NCBI GenBank assembly: GCA_945910005.1
Contig: OX246741.1
Coordinates: 12,538,890 to 12,602,889 of the forward strand
Length of the DNA: 64,000 nt
Direction of reading: 5' to 3'
Source: Isoperla grammatica
Lineage: Eukaryota; Arthropoda; Insecta; Plecoptera; Perlodidae
Numbering within the stretch: position 1 is the stretch's first letter; each line of letters starts with the position of its first letter. Under the pieces are notes generated by a model. It was not told the DNA's origin. It ran no database searches and worked only from the letters and a program-made list of their open reading frames with translations. This document shows positions 52,799 through 64,000 of this stretch, piece by piece. The position numbers and the translations under genes were made by a program.

Positions 52799-53093
52799 TT
52801 GTGATACATACACCGTACCCATTTTTTATATAAGATTAGGCTTATTGTCTAAATTTAAGATAACTACACAACTAATAGGCAGATTACTGTAAATGGGATG
52901 ACTTGGTTTGTGCATGCCACACAACCGAGAAGCTGAGCTCGTTTTATGATTTTTTTACTATTAAGTCTATGTTGATTTGTGGTGTCACACAGTGCACTGT
53001 AGTCCAATTGGCAATTCACCTTCTTTGGTTTTGTTTCAATCGCATTCAACAAGAAATTTATTATGTACAGCAATGTCATCGTGCTGTAATACT

Positions 53094-53099
53094 AATAAA
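53094..53099 (+). terminator. Polyadenylation signal AATAAA of DYNLT
   Basis: AATAAA about 296 bp after the stop codon, the first canonical signal downstream. From 53100 to 53662 I see no gene or clear repeat. Confidence 0.65.
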
Positions 53100-53662
53100 G
53101 TTTTTCAACAACTACTTGAGTGTTATGTGATTCCACCCTTCCACTCCTTCCTTTCCCTAAAACTATGTAGTTCTGGTAGAAACATGCGGGGCAATTAAAG
53201 CCAAATCATTTAGACCACCACTCCACCAGTTATCGGAAACCTCTGCTATATTTTTCTTCTCTTTATGTTTCTACGGTGGCCTATCTACTGTAGGGTAAGC
53301 TCTTGTCCTCCTGTATATTTGCCCCACGGATCCAGTGGAACACACTTATGATAATTGTTCCAATTGTATCAGCCATTTGGCAGAGGCAGAAAAAGAATAC
53401 TGTCTCTACTGGGAAACGTGAAAACGCTTGATGACCAAATTAGTTAATTGTTGGCATGAGAAGAAGAGGAGACTTTGGCCTCTCCATAAATACTATAGAA
53501 TAGCCATTATAAAATTGCAACTAAGAACTGTAGCGTCGTCTAGTATATAAAAAACAACTACATAACCGCACAGTGTTAACATAAATTACATTTACTTTTT
53601 ATTCTCAACTAACTGCAGAGAAAATAATTACAAACTTCTTTCTTCTCGACTATACAACTGAC

Positions 53663-53831
53663 GCTTAGTTCAGTACATGGGCGTCGACAAGCGCCGAGCG
53701 CCGGAAGTAGATGATCCGAAGAAGTTGGAACCAACCAACTTCGGCGCTTGCAAGCGCCGCTTCACCCTGATTGGTCGGATCATCCACTTCTGGCGCTCGG
53801 CGCTCGTCGACGTCCATGTACTGAACTAAGC
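53663..53831. repeat. MITE family F (169 bp)
   Basis: GCTTAGTTCAGTACATGGGC faces the near-complement GTCCATGTACTGAACTAAGC. Inside, GTCGACAAGCGCCGAGCGCC and GATGATCCGA are mirrored, with CCCTGATTGGTCGG near the middle. The element is GC-rich in AT-rich surroundings. Confidence 0.85.
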
Positions 53832-53902
53832 ATGAAACTTCCTTTTCTACAACAATGCCCATTCTGTCTTTTCACCGCCTTCTTACTTATTTCCTAATTT
53901 AC

Positions 53903-54085
53903 AAGGTCTACTTGATCTCCGCCTAGTGGAGGCTCTTCTCTCGCAACTTGAGAGTTCGACGTGCCTCTGCTCACAAGACTCGATTGAGGGGGTTGTGACA
54001 TCACAGGCGGACAAACAATGTGTTGCTTCTTGTATCTTTCTTTGATTGGTGCATATTCAATGTTTGTCCGAAACAAAACACAGCC
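53903..54085. repeat. Dispersed repeats: family I start and family J copy
   Basis: AAGGTCTACTTGATCTCCGCC at 53903 matches motifs at about 15153 and 27168. GACATCACAGGCGGACAAACAATGTGTTGCT ... GATTGGTGCATATTCAATGTTTGTCCG matches 44257-44375. From 54086 to 54480 no feature is recognised. Confidence 0.55.
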
Positions 54086-54480
54086 ACATGGCTATTTTTG
54101 GAATTGAGTCTTGTGCTATACAATACTAATCTAAACTACTATAGTCACTAACTAATCACACCATTACAGAAATCTCAGGGAACCTCAGATATCGTCCCTC
54201 TACGCGTCTCGGGAATAATACCGCTCCCAACTAATGGTAGGTTAGCAATGAAGGTAAGAAAGAGGCGGCTACAAATGATTTTTTTTTTGCAACATTGGCA
54301 AAGAAATGCAATGATTTAATTCGTATGAATGTGACATTGTATCTTTAATTCTTTTGGCCAGATTGCTCTAATGTCTTGACCCAAACATCTCTGCTAAACC
54401 TCTGTTTAAAAATGAATTTGCTAACCCACCAAAAAGAGCCCAACATTGTGCAAAGGTCTCATATGCCAAGGCTATTTTAC

Positions 54481-56829
54481 CCCCTTTGAGACAGTTTCAC
54501 TCATTCAGACGGGCTTAGATTGCAATTTTAAAATGACGATGTGATTTTTAGGAGCCGGTTTAGACGCATGGTTTATTTGTTTGCTTTCAAACGGCTAGTT
54601 TTCCCCAAAAACGGTGTATGGTCAAGGAACCTATCGTTTGCCATTGTATTAAATTTTATTTTAGTTATTCGTATTTTTATAAAAATAATTTTAAAAAAAG
54701 TCTCGGATTTTGCTCGTCTGAAAGAAAATTTGAAACTTTGGCTGCCTGTACCTCGCTGTTAGTATGACCCCCAGCATATAATTTACTTTTAAGGAAGTCT
54801 AGATGACTGTCAAAACAAAAATACAGAAACAATATTAGATCTTACGTTTGCTAGCTACGAGCGCTTAAAAAAAAATTTCTCCCATATAAACCCTTCTCAA
54901 CTTTGCTTGTCTGATTATGGAAGAAAAAAAGACTGCCGGTTACGGGTCTCGAACCCCGGACCGCGAAAAACACTAGTCGACGACGCTACCGTGTACACCA
55001 TGCCACACAATGGAAATTGGTGTGCTTACACTGGTTAGATGAGCGTAGCGAAGCGGAGTGATTCTCTCCATACAACTCGATCGGCGCTTTGTCTGGGTGT
55101 GTGTGTACGTATGTGCGCTAAATTTTGTTCCTCGCGCACAGGTCAAACGGCTTGACGTATTTGGCTGAAATTTTCTGTCAACATTCGTGACCACTAAACT
55201 TGATGCTATGAACATAATCAGCCAAATCCGTCAAGATGCCAACCTACAAAAAATAATTAGTGAAAATATTCCCGTTTTATTTTTTTTAAATTAAAAGTTA
55301 TTGACAGATTTTAATAATGTTTTATACTTATATCCACACCAACAATGTCGACACTGGATAAAAGTTTTGGAATTGTAACCTTAACTGCCATTTTGTAAAA
55401 AAATATTTTTTTACGGGAATTTTCATTGGTTTCTTTACAGTGTTCCCCTTAAATGATTCTCATTTGAGGACCATTGAAGTAAGATGCACATACTATGCAT
55501 GGCAAATGGCATGTACAAAGAGACCTTTCTCAAACTACTTTAGGAATCTCGATAACTTTAATAGAATGGCGTGGTATGTTTGGATGACTTTTACGGCAAA
55601 CATGCAAAAGTTAACAACGAACTTTGTCGACGATTCAAAAGCTTTTATTATGGTTTAAATGCTGTTATTGTATGATTAAACAATATCATATTTTAGTTCT
55701 AGCCTGTCTGTATCTACATTATAAAACTTGTATACACAGATAAGTTTAATAGTTTAAATAAGAGCCTAATGAGTAGACCATGGTCGAATGAAATTATGCG
55801 GCAATCCATTGAAAAATCAACTTGAAGATTTCAAAATAATATTTTGTGTATTTATTAGCAACATATCGGGAAATAATATACACAAATTCTAAGGTTGTAA
55901 CTTAAACCGCCATCTTGTAAAAAAATCATGTTTACTATAAACGTATATTTTTTTATACGCGTTATATGATATGCAAAAGATTTGTTTGATTTACTTAAAA
56001 AAAAAATCGCTCATCTGGCAACGCAGAGCGTTTTCCTAGTAGATAATCCACTGCTCTCAATGTATGGATGTATGGATCTCATTGTATCTCGATTCATTCT
56101 TATTGTAATTGTAATTGTAACAACAAATATAGATGGTTTTACGAACAGAGAGGCTCATTGGATTAAAAAAATATCCAAGAATATCCAAGAAGCCGTTTTT
56201 TAACTAACTCTAAAACCACAATTTCAACACATGTCTTTTTAAAATCGCACTTGATAGATCTTGATCGCGTGATCGCGAAAGAGTAAACCGTTTGTGGAAA
56301 CAACAAGCCGTTTGACCGTAAAAAAATAACCCGTGTCCATGCACGTTAATGTATTATTATTAACGTGTGAATATGGTGGTAAAAAAAGAGTGGATGTAAT
56401 AAGACGCGAACTCCAGACCTTAAGCACACGAAGCGGCGACGTTCTGCGTATGCCACGCCTTACGATGGAAATAGTCTCGCTTACACTGGTATATAACACA
56501 CTGCTCTTAATCTATGGCATTCCTTGTATTCAGATAGCTCGTCGGTAAACATTAAAACATGTTTCCTCAGCTAACCGTTAATGCAAGTCAAATATAAACA
56601 TGTTTTGTGTATAGAGTAGGAATGTCAGATTGAAAAACTTTAATCGTTATTTGCTTAACTCTTTAACAAGAGACGTTTCGCGTCGTCAAAGACGTGCTAC
56701 AAAATCACTCTGTTTTTTAGAATTATATTCTTTACGGCTTTATTGTTTATTTGAGGGATCTTAAAGTTGATTCCTGAGGTAGATCTAAAAATTGTCTACC
56801 TTAGAAAAAATCATCGCTTCGCTATGTTT
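54481..56829. repeat. Diverged edge of the tRNA-like satellite
   Basis: Blocks of the satellite unit occur in the same order but with many changes: TTTGCTCGTCTGAAAGAAAATTTGAAACTTTGGCTGCCTGTA (54710-54752), a tRNA-like module with GGTCTCGAACC (54945-54955), GATAATCCACTGCTCTCAATGTATGGATG (56041-56070), and a decayed second module at about 56395-56460. Insertions unlike the unit (55230-55980) separate them. This is the older array border. Confidence 0.7.
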
Positions 56830-57422
56830 GTTGTGAACGACGTCAGGCGTCGCCGAAATTTCAAAGGTTTTCTCGTCAAGTTCCACTTTCGGTACCGATT
56901 GTGGATGAACGGTGGTACTTAGTTAGTCGTAGCGTCGAACTTAAGGTCAGTAAGAATCCTTGGTGACGTAGTATGAGCGTCGGTAGCGTCGGTTTGCACA
57001 GGTCGTGGTGAGGCGACGCCAACTTCAGGTAACCAAAATAGTACATTTTTTGAGGTTTTTATTTTTTTACGGGTAAACGGTTTAAGATAGATTTTTTTGG
57101 TTTTCAATTCCTTCTTATTCGTTGCTCTTTTGATTTTAGTCGTATTTTTAAAAAAATAAAAAAAAAAAAAATTCAATTTTCTCGGATTTTGACTGTCTGA
57201 GAAAAAATTTGAAACTTTGGGCGCCTGTATCTCTGTAAGTATAGCCTCTAGCTTAAATAATATATTAAGGAACTCTAGATAAGTGACGAAAAAAAAATAA
57301 AAAAAATACAGAAACAAATTTTGACCACACGTTTTTTAGCTACAAGCGCTTGAAAAAAAAATTTCCTCGTAGTAAACCCTTCTCAACTTTGCTTGTCTGA
57401 ATATGGAAGAAAAAAAGTCTTC

Positions 57423-57490
57423 CGGTTACGGGGATCGAACCCCGGACCGCGAAAACACTAGTCGACGACGCTACTAAGTACGCCATCCCA
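57423..57490 (-). repeat. tRNA-like module X, first copy in homogeneous array
   Basis: On the minus strand: TGGCGTACTTAGTAGCG (A-box-like) and GGTTCGATCC (B box, complement 57432-57441), about 40 bp apart. Further copies have B boxes at 58878-58887, 59968-59977, 61414-61423 and 62859-62868. The T arm partly pairs; the anticodon arm does not. It is a Pol III promoter-like, SINE-head-like sequence. Confidence 0.65.
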
Positions 57491-57732
57491 CACTATGGAT
57501 ATTGGTCTGCTTACACTGGTAGATAATCCACTGCTCTCAATGTGTGCATGTATGACCTTGTCAGTTTAAATTCGCATTCGATAGATGTTGACCACGTGAA
57601 TGCAAAACCGCACGCGTTTTCGGCAAAAACGAGCAATTTGACTTTTAAAAAATAAACCGTGTCTGAAGCGGCTCCATGCACATTGACGTATTGATAAAAC
57701 TGTGTGAATATGGATGAAAAAAAAGAGTGGTG

Positions 57733-57797
57733 GTGACGTGTCTCGAACCCCAGACCTCAAGCATGGTAACCGACGACGCTACCGCCTACGCCATAGC
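57733..57797 (-). repeat. tRNA-like module Y, first copy in homogeneous array
   Basis: On the minus strand TGGCGTAGGCGGTAGCG (close to the A-box consensus) precedes GGTTCGAGACAC, one base off the B box at this copy. Perfect GGTTCGAGACC boxes occur in the other copies at 60275-60285, 61722-61732 and 63166-63176. Module Y lies about 300 bp from module X in every full unit and is deleted in the short B unit near 59100. Confidence 0.65.
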
Positions 57798-58867
57798 AGA
57801 CGATGATATTTCCAGCGCTAACACAGGTACAAGACATACTGCTCTCAATGTTGTGCATTGTTTGGGGTATTCAGATAGCTTATATCATAACCTCCTATAG
57901 CCGTCTGAATTCCTGATACACATCCAACGAAAACGCAGTTTTGGGACTTTTAAGACTTAGTAAATTCACGTTGGGAACATCACTGAACAGCCAACATTAA
58001 AACATGTTTCCTGGGCTAACCATGAATCATAGGCAAACCAAAACATGTTCAATAAGTACACTGGGAATGGACGATGCAGAAATTGTAGACATTATTGTCT
58101 TAACCCTTTAATCCGTGACGCTACGCTGTGTCAAAAAAGTGCTAAAATACACTGCGTTTTTGAGTTTTTAATTTTTTACAGCTATATTGTTTACTTGGGA
58201 GATCTTTAAGTTAATACTAAAGGTAGAACTGATAATTGTCTTCTTTTAAAAAAATCAACGTGTACCTATGTTTGTTGTGAACGACGTCAGGCGTCGCTGA
58301 AATTTCAAAGGTTTTCTCGTCAAGTTCCACTTTCGGTACCGATTGTGGATGAACGGTGGTACTTAGTTAGTCGTAGCGTCGAACTTAAGGTCAGTAAGAA
58401 TCCTTGGTGACGTAGTATGAGCGTCGGTAGCGTCGGTTTGCACAGGTCGTGGTGAGGCGACGCCAACTTCAGGAAACCAAAATAGTACATTTTTTGAGGT
58501 TTTTATTTTTTTACGGGTAAACGGTTTAAGATAGAATTTTTTGGTTTTCAATTCCTTCTTATTCGTTGCTCTTTTGATTTTAGTCGTATTTTAAAAAAAA
58601 TAAAAAAAAATAAAAATTTCAATTTTCTCGGATTTTGACTGTCTGAGAAACAATTTGAAACTTTGGGCGCCTGTATCTCTGTAAGTATAGCCTCTAGCTT
58701 AAATTATATATTAAGGAACTCTAGATAAGTGACGAAAAAAAAATAAAAAAAATACAGAAACAAATTTTGACCACACGTTTTTTAGCTACAAGCGCTTGAA
58801 AAAAAAATTTCCTCGTAGTAAACCCTTCTCAACTTTGCTTGTCTGAATATGGAAGAAAAAAAGTCTG

Positions 58868-59957
58868 CCGGTTACGGGGATCGAACCCCGGACCGCGAAA
58901 ACACTAGTCGACGACGCTACTAAATACGCCATCCCACACGATGGATATTGGTCTGCTGACACTGGTAGATAAGCCACTGCTCTCAATGTGTGCATGTATG
59001 ACCTTGTCAGTTTAAATTCGCATTCGATAGATGTTGACCACGTGAATGCAAACACGCACGCGTTTTCGGCAAAAACGAGCAATTTGATTTTTTAACATTT
59101 TTTTGGATTTTTTGGCATACGCCATAGCAGACGATGATATTTCCAGCGCTAACACAGGTACAAGACATACTGCTCTCAATGTTGTGCATTGTTTGAGGTA
59201 TTCAGATAGCTTATATCATAACCTCCTTTAGCCGTCTGAATTCCTGATACACATCCACAGAAAACGCAGTTTTGGGACTTTTAAGACTTAGTAAATTCAC
59301 GTTGGGAACATCACTGAACAGCCAACATTAAAACATGTTTCCTGGGCTAACCATGAATCATAGGCAAACCAAAACATGTTCAATAAGTACACTGGGAATG
59401 GACGATGCAGAAAGTGTAGACATTATTGTCTTAACCTTTTAATCCGTGACGCTACGCTGTGTCAAAAACGTGCAAAAATACACTGCGTTTAGCGCGGTTA
59501 CAACCGGGGGTGCAAACCGGGTAGCGTCGGTTTGCACAGGTCGTGGTGAGGCGACGCCAACTTCAGGAAACCAAAATAGTACATTTTTTGAGGTTTTTAT
59601 TTTTTTACGGGTAAACGGTTTAAGATAGAATTATTTGGTTTTCAATTCCTTCTTATTCGTTGCTCTTTTGATTTTAGTCGTATTTTTAAAAAAATAAAAA
59701 AAAAAAAAATTCAATTTTCTCGGATTTTGACTGTCTGAGAAAAAATTTGAAACTTTGGGCGCCTGTATCTCTGTAAGTATAGCCTCTTGCTTAAATAATA
59801 TATTAAGAAACTCTAGATAAGTGACGAAAAAAAAAAAAAAAATACAGAAACAAATTTTGACTACACGTTTTTTAGCTACAAGCGCTTGAAAAAAAAATTT
59901 CCTCGTAGTAAACCCTTCTCAACTTTGCTTGTCTGAATATGGAAGAAAAAAAGTCTT
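58868..59957. repeat. Rearranged short B unit (1090 bp) with novel junctions
   Basis: Compared with full units, the module Y front is replaced by a T-rich run (ATTTTTTAACATTTTTTTGG, about 59085-59112), joined to GGCATACGCCATAGCAG. At about 59488-59519 the unit jumps from CACTGCGTTT through AGCGCGGTTACAACCGGGGG to GTAGCGTCGGTTTGCACAGG, so about 260 bp are missing with some filler bases. Confidence 0.8.
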
Positions 59958-62900
59958 CCGGTTACGGGGATCGAACCCCGGACCGCGAAAACACTAGTCG
60001 ACGACGCTACTAAGTACGCCATCCCACACGATGGATATTGGTCTGCTTACACTGGTAGATAATCCACTGCTCTCAATGTGTGCATGTATGATCTTGTCAG
60101 TTTAAATTCGCATTCGATAGATGTTGACCACGTGAATGCAAAACCGCACGCGTTTTCGGCAAAAACGAGCAATTTGACTTTTAAAAAATAAACCGTGTCT
60201 GAAGCGGCTCCATGCACATTGACGTATTGATAAAACTGTGTGAATATGGATGAAAAAAAAGAGTGGTGGTGACGGGTCTCGAACCCCAGACCTCAAGCAT
60301 GGTAACCGACGACGCTACCGCCTACGCCATAGCAGACGATGATATTTCCAGCGCTAACACAGGTACAAGACATACTGCTATCAATGTTGTGCATTGTTTG
60401 GGGTATTCAGATAGCTTATATCATAACCTCCTATAGCCGTCTGAATTCCTGATACACATCCAACGAAAACGCAGTTTTGGGACTTTTAAGACTTAGTAAA
60501 TTCACGTTGGGAACATCACTGAACAGCCAACATTAAAACATGTTTCCTGGGCTAACCATGAATCATAGGCAAACCAAAATATGTTCAATAAGTACACTGG
60601 GAATGGACGATGCAGAAATTGTAGACATTATTGTCTTAACCCTTTAATCCGTGACGCTACGCTGTACCAAAAAAGTGCTAAAATACACTGCGTTTTTGAG
60701 TTTTTAATTTTTTTGTAGCTATATTGTTTACTTGGGAGATCTTTAAGTTAATACTAAAGGTAGAACTGATAATTGTCTTCTTTTAAAAAAATCAACGTGT
60801 ACCTATGTTTGTTGTGAACGACGTCAGGCGTCGCCGAAATTTCAAAGGTTTTCTCGTCAAGTTCCACTTTCGGTACCGATTGTGGATGAACGGTGGTACT
60901 TAGTTAGTCGTAGCGTCGAATTTAAGGTCAGTAAGAATCCTTGGTGACGTAGTATGAGCGTCGGTAGCGTCGGTTTGCACAGGTCGTGGTGAGGCGACGC
61001 CAACTTCAGGAAACCAAAATAGTACATTTTTTGAGGTTTTTATTTTTTTACGGGTAAACGGTTTAAGATAGAATTTTTTGGTTTTCAATTCCTTCTTATT
61101 CGTTGCTCTTTTGATTTTAGTCGTATTTTAAAAAAAATAAAAAAAATAAAAATTTCAATTTTCTCGGATTTTGACTGTCTGAGAAAAAATTTGAAACTTT
61201 GGGCGCCTGTATCTCTGTAAGTATAGCCTCTAGCTTAAATAATATATTAAGGAACTCTAGATAAGTGACGAAAAAAAAATAAAAAAAATACAGAAACAAA
61301 TTTTGACCACACGTTTTTTAGCTACAAGCGCTTGAAAAAAAATTTTCCTCGTAGTAAACCCTTCTCAACTTTGCTTGTCTGAATATGGAAGAAAAAAAGT
61401 CTGCCGGTTACGGGGATCGAACCCCGGACCGCGAAAACACTAGTCGACGACGCTACTAAGTACGCCATCCCACACGATGGATATTGGTCTGCTGACACTG
61501 GAAAATAAGCCACTGCTCTCAATGTGTGCATGTATGACCTTGTCAGTTTAAATTCGCATTCGATAGATGTTGACCACGTGAATGCAAACACGCACGCGTT
61601 TTCGGCAAAAACGAGCAATTTGACTTTTTAAAAGATAAACCGTGTCTGAAGCGGCTCCATGCACATTGATGTATTGATATAACTGTGTGAATATGGATGA
61701 AAAAAAAGAGTGGTGGTGACGGGTCTCGAACCCCAGACCTCAAGCATGGTAACCGACGACGCTACCGCATACGCCATAGCAGACGATGATATTTCCAGCG
61801 CTAACAAAGGTACAAGACATACTGCTCTCAATGTTGTGCATTGTTTGAGGTATTCAGATAGCTTATATCATAACCTCCTTTAGCCGTCTGAATTCCTGAT
61901 ACACATCCACAGAAAACGCAGTTTTGGGACTTTTAAGACTTAGTAAATTCACGTTGGGAACATCACTGAACAGCCAACATTAAAACATGTTTCCTGGGCT
62001 AACCATGAATCATAGGCAAACCAAAACATGTTCAATAAGTACACTGGGAATGGACGATGCAGAAAGTGTAGACATTATTGTCTTAACCCTTTAATCCGTG
62101 ACGCTACGCTGTGTCAAAAAAGTGCTAAAATACACTGCGTTTTTGAGTTTTTAATTTTTTACAGCTATATTGTTTACTTGGGAGATCTTTAAGTTAATAC
62201 TAAAGGTAGAACTGATAATTGTCTACTTTGAAAAAAATCAACGTGTACCTATGTTTGTTGTGAACGACGTCAGGCGTCGCCGAAATTTCAAAGGTTTTCT
62301 CGTCAAGTTCCACTTTCGGTACCGATTGTGGATGAACCGTGGTACTTAGTTAGTCGTAGCGTCGAACTTAAGGTCAGTAAGAATCCTTGGTGACGTAGTA
62401 TGAGCGTCGGTAGCGTCGGTTTGCACAGGTCGTGGTGAGGCGACGCCAACTTCAGGAAACCAAAATAGTACATTTTTTGAGGTTTTTATTTTTTTACGGG
62501 TAAACGGTTTAAGATAGAATTATTTGGTTTTCAATTCCTTCTTATTCGTTGCTCTTTTGATTTTAGTCGTATTTTTAAAAAAATAAAAAAAAATAAAAAT
62601 TTCAATTTTCTCGGATTTTGACTGTCTGAGAAAAAATTTGAAACTTTGGGCGCCTGTATCTCTGTAAGTATAGCCTCTTGCTTAAATAATATATTAAGAA
62701 ACTCTAGATAAGTGACGAAAAAAAAAAAAAAAATACAGAAACAAATTTTGACTACACGTTTTTTAGCTACAAGCGCTTGAAAAAAAAATTTCCTCGTAGT
62801 AAACCCTTCTCAACTTTGCTTGTCTGAATATGGAAGAAAAAAAGTCTTCCGGTTACGGGGATCGAACCCCGGACCGCGAAAACACTAGTCGACGACGCTA

Positions 62901-64000
62901 CTAAGTACGCCATCCCACATGATGGATATTGGTCTGCTTACACTGGTAGATAATCCACTGCTCTCAATGTGTGCATGTATGACCTTGTCAGTTTAAATTC
63001 GCATTCGATAGATGTTGACCACGTGAATGCAAAACCGCACGCGTTTTCGGCAAAAACGAGCAATTTGACTTTTAAAAAATAAACCGTGTCTGAAGCGGCT
63101 CCATGCACATTGACGTATTGATAAAACTGTGTGAATATGGATGAAAAAAAAGAGTGGTGGTGACGGGTCTCGAACCCCAGACCTCAAGCATGGTAACCGA
63201 CGACGCTACCGCCTACGCCATAGCAGACGATGATATTTCCAGCGCTAACACAGGTACAAGACATACTGCTCTCAATGTTGTGCATTGTTTGGGGTATTCA
63301 GATAGCTTATATCATAACCTCCTATAGCCGTCTGAATTCCTGATACACATCCAACGAAAACGCAGTTTTGGGACTTTTAAGACTTAGTAAATTCACGTTG
63401 GGAACATCACTGAACAGCCAACATTAAAACATGTTTCCTGGGCTAACCATGAATCATAGGCAAACCAAAACATGTTCAATAAGTACACTGGGAATGGACG
63501 ATGCAGAAATTGTAGACATTATTGTCTTAACCCTTTCATCCGTGACGCTACGCTGTGTCAAAAAAGTGCTAAAATACACTGCGTTTTTGAGTTTTTAATT
63601 TTTTTGTAGCTATATTGTTTACTTGGGAGATCTTTAAGTTAATACTAAAGGTAGAACTGATAATTGTCTTCTTTTAAAAAAATCAACGTGTACCTATGTT
63701 TGTTGTGAACGACGTCAGGCGTCGCCGAAATTTCAAAGGTTTTCTCGTCAAGTTCCACTTTCGGTACCGATTGTGGATGAACGGTGGTACTTAGTTAGTC
63801 GTAGCGTCGAATTTAAGGTCAGTAAGAATCCTTGGTGACGTAGTATGAGCGTCGGTAGCGTCGGTTTGCACAGGTCGTGGTGAGGCGACGCCAACTTCAG
63901 GAAACCAAAATAGTACATTTTTTGAGGTTTTTATTTTTTTACGGGTAAACGGTTTAAGATAGAATTTTTTGGTTTTCAATTCCTTCTTATTCGTTGCTCT

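Larger units (their letters stand above)
56830..64000. repeat. Tandem satellite, period about 1445 bp, with A/B higher-order units; runs off the window
   Basis: GTGAACGACGTCAGGCGTCG marks unit positions at 56833, 58277, 60814, 62260 and 63705 (1444, 2537, 1446 and 1445 bp apart; the 2537 gap contains a shortened unit). Units alternate by diagnostic bases: A has TCTTCCGG, CTATAGCCG and CCAACGAAAACG; B has TCTGCCGG, CTTTAGCCG and CCACAGAAAACG. The basic repeat is therefore a dimer of about 2.9 kb. Short open frames recur in every unit but have no recognisable domain and are tied to low-complexity DNA; I do not call them genes. Confidence 0.92.

Noticed and set aside
58363..63979. Recurring 62-98 codon frames in the satellite
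   Set aside because: They repeat because the DNA repeats. They contain translated poly-T and A-rich runs and no domain, and they vary by frameshift between units.

Overview
The window is animal nuclear DNA. It is AT-rich and full of introns and repeats, with only two host genes that can be identified with certainty, both on the + strand. The first is a p90 ribosomal S6 kinase (RSK, RPS6KA family), 29241-44636, in 13 recognisable coding exons. The second is a Tctex-type dynein light chain (DYNLT), 47376-52798, in 3 exons. All introns of both genes have GT-AG borders. Arthropod-like features of the RSK protein, and a tRNA-headed SINE at about 16500-16765 of a kind I associate with arthropods, suggest an invertebrate and most likely an arthropod. 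The species cannot be named from this sequence.

Layout. 1-29240 has no host gene that I recognise. It holds a 2.9-kb inverted duplication carrying two broken copies of a cysteine-rich transposon-type protein (1704-4586), many small palindromic elements (MITEs), SINE-like tRNA-derived sequences and simple repeats. 29241-44636 is RSK. Its introns have been invaded by a Kolobok-like DNA transposon (30225-31955), two hAT-type non-autonomous elements (39330-40325 and 43001-43642), a truncated LINE, MITEs, SINE pieces and (TTTA)n. 44637-47375 holds the RSK 3' UTR and the spacer to DYNLT. Intron 1 of DYNLT carries a CR1-like LINE in antisense orientation (49433-51445). From 54481 to the right edge lies a tandem satellite whose homogeneous part has a period of about 1445 bp. 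Its units alternate as A and B types, and each normally carries two tRNA-like Pol III promoter modules on the - strand.

Most notable. (1) The element at 30225-31955 has TTAA flanks, identical termini, a THAP-finger exon on one strand and, on the other, a reading frame for the P2X7-receptor C-terminal 'ballast' domain, broken by one stop codon. Both ends carry the same inward-facing CRE plus TATA-like block. (2) Three separate RSK exons have their 3' end and splice donor tandemly repeated (95, 128 and 30 bp periods). The 30-bp case offers an in-frame alternative donor. (3) The A/B higher-order satellite carries paired tRNA-like modules. (4) Many otherwise different MITEs carry a CCAAT/ATTGG box inside the palindrome.

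The two host genes are unrelated in function. RSK is an ERK-activated cytoplasmic/nuclear kinase, and DYNLT is a cargo-adaptor subunit of cytoplasmic dynein. There is no operon-like relationship.
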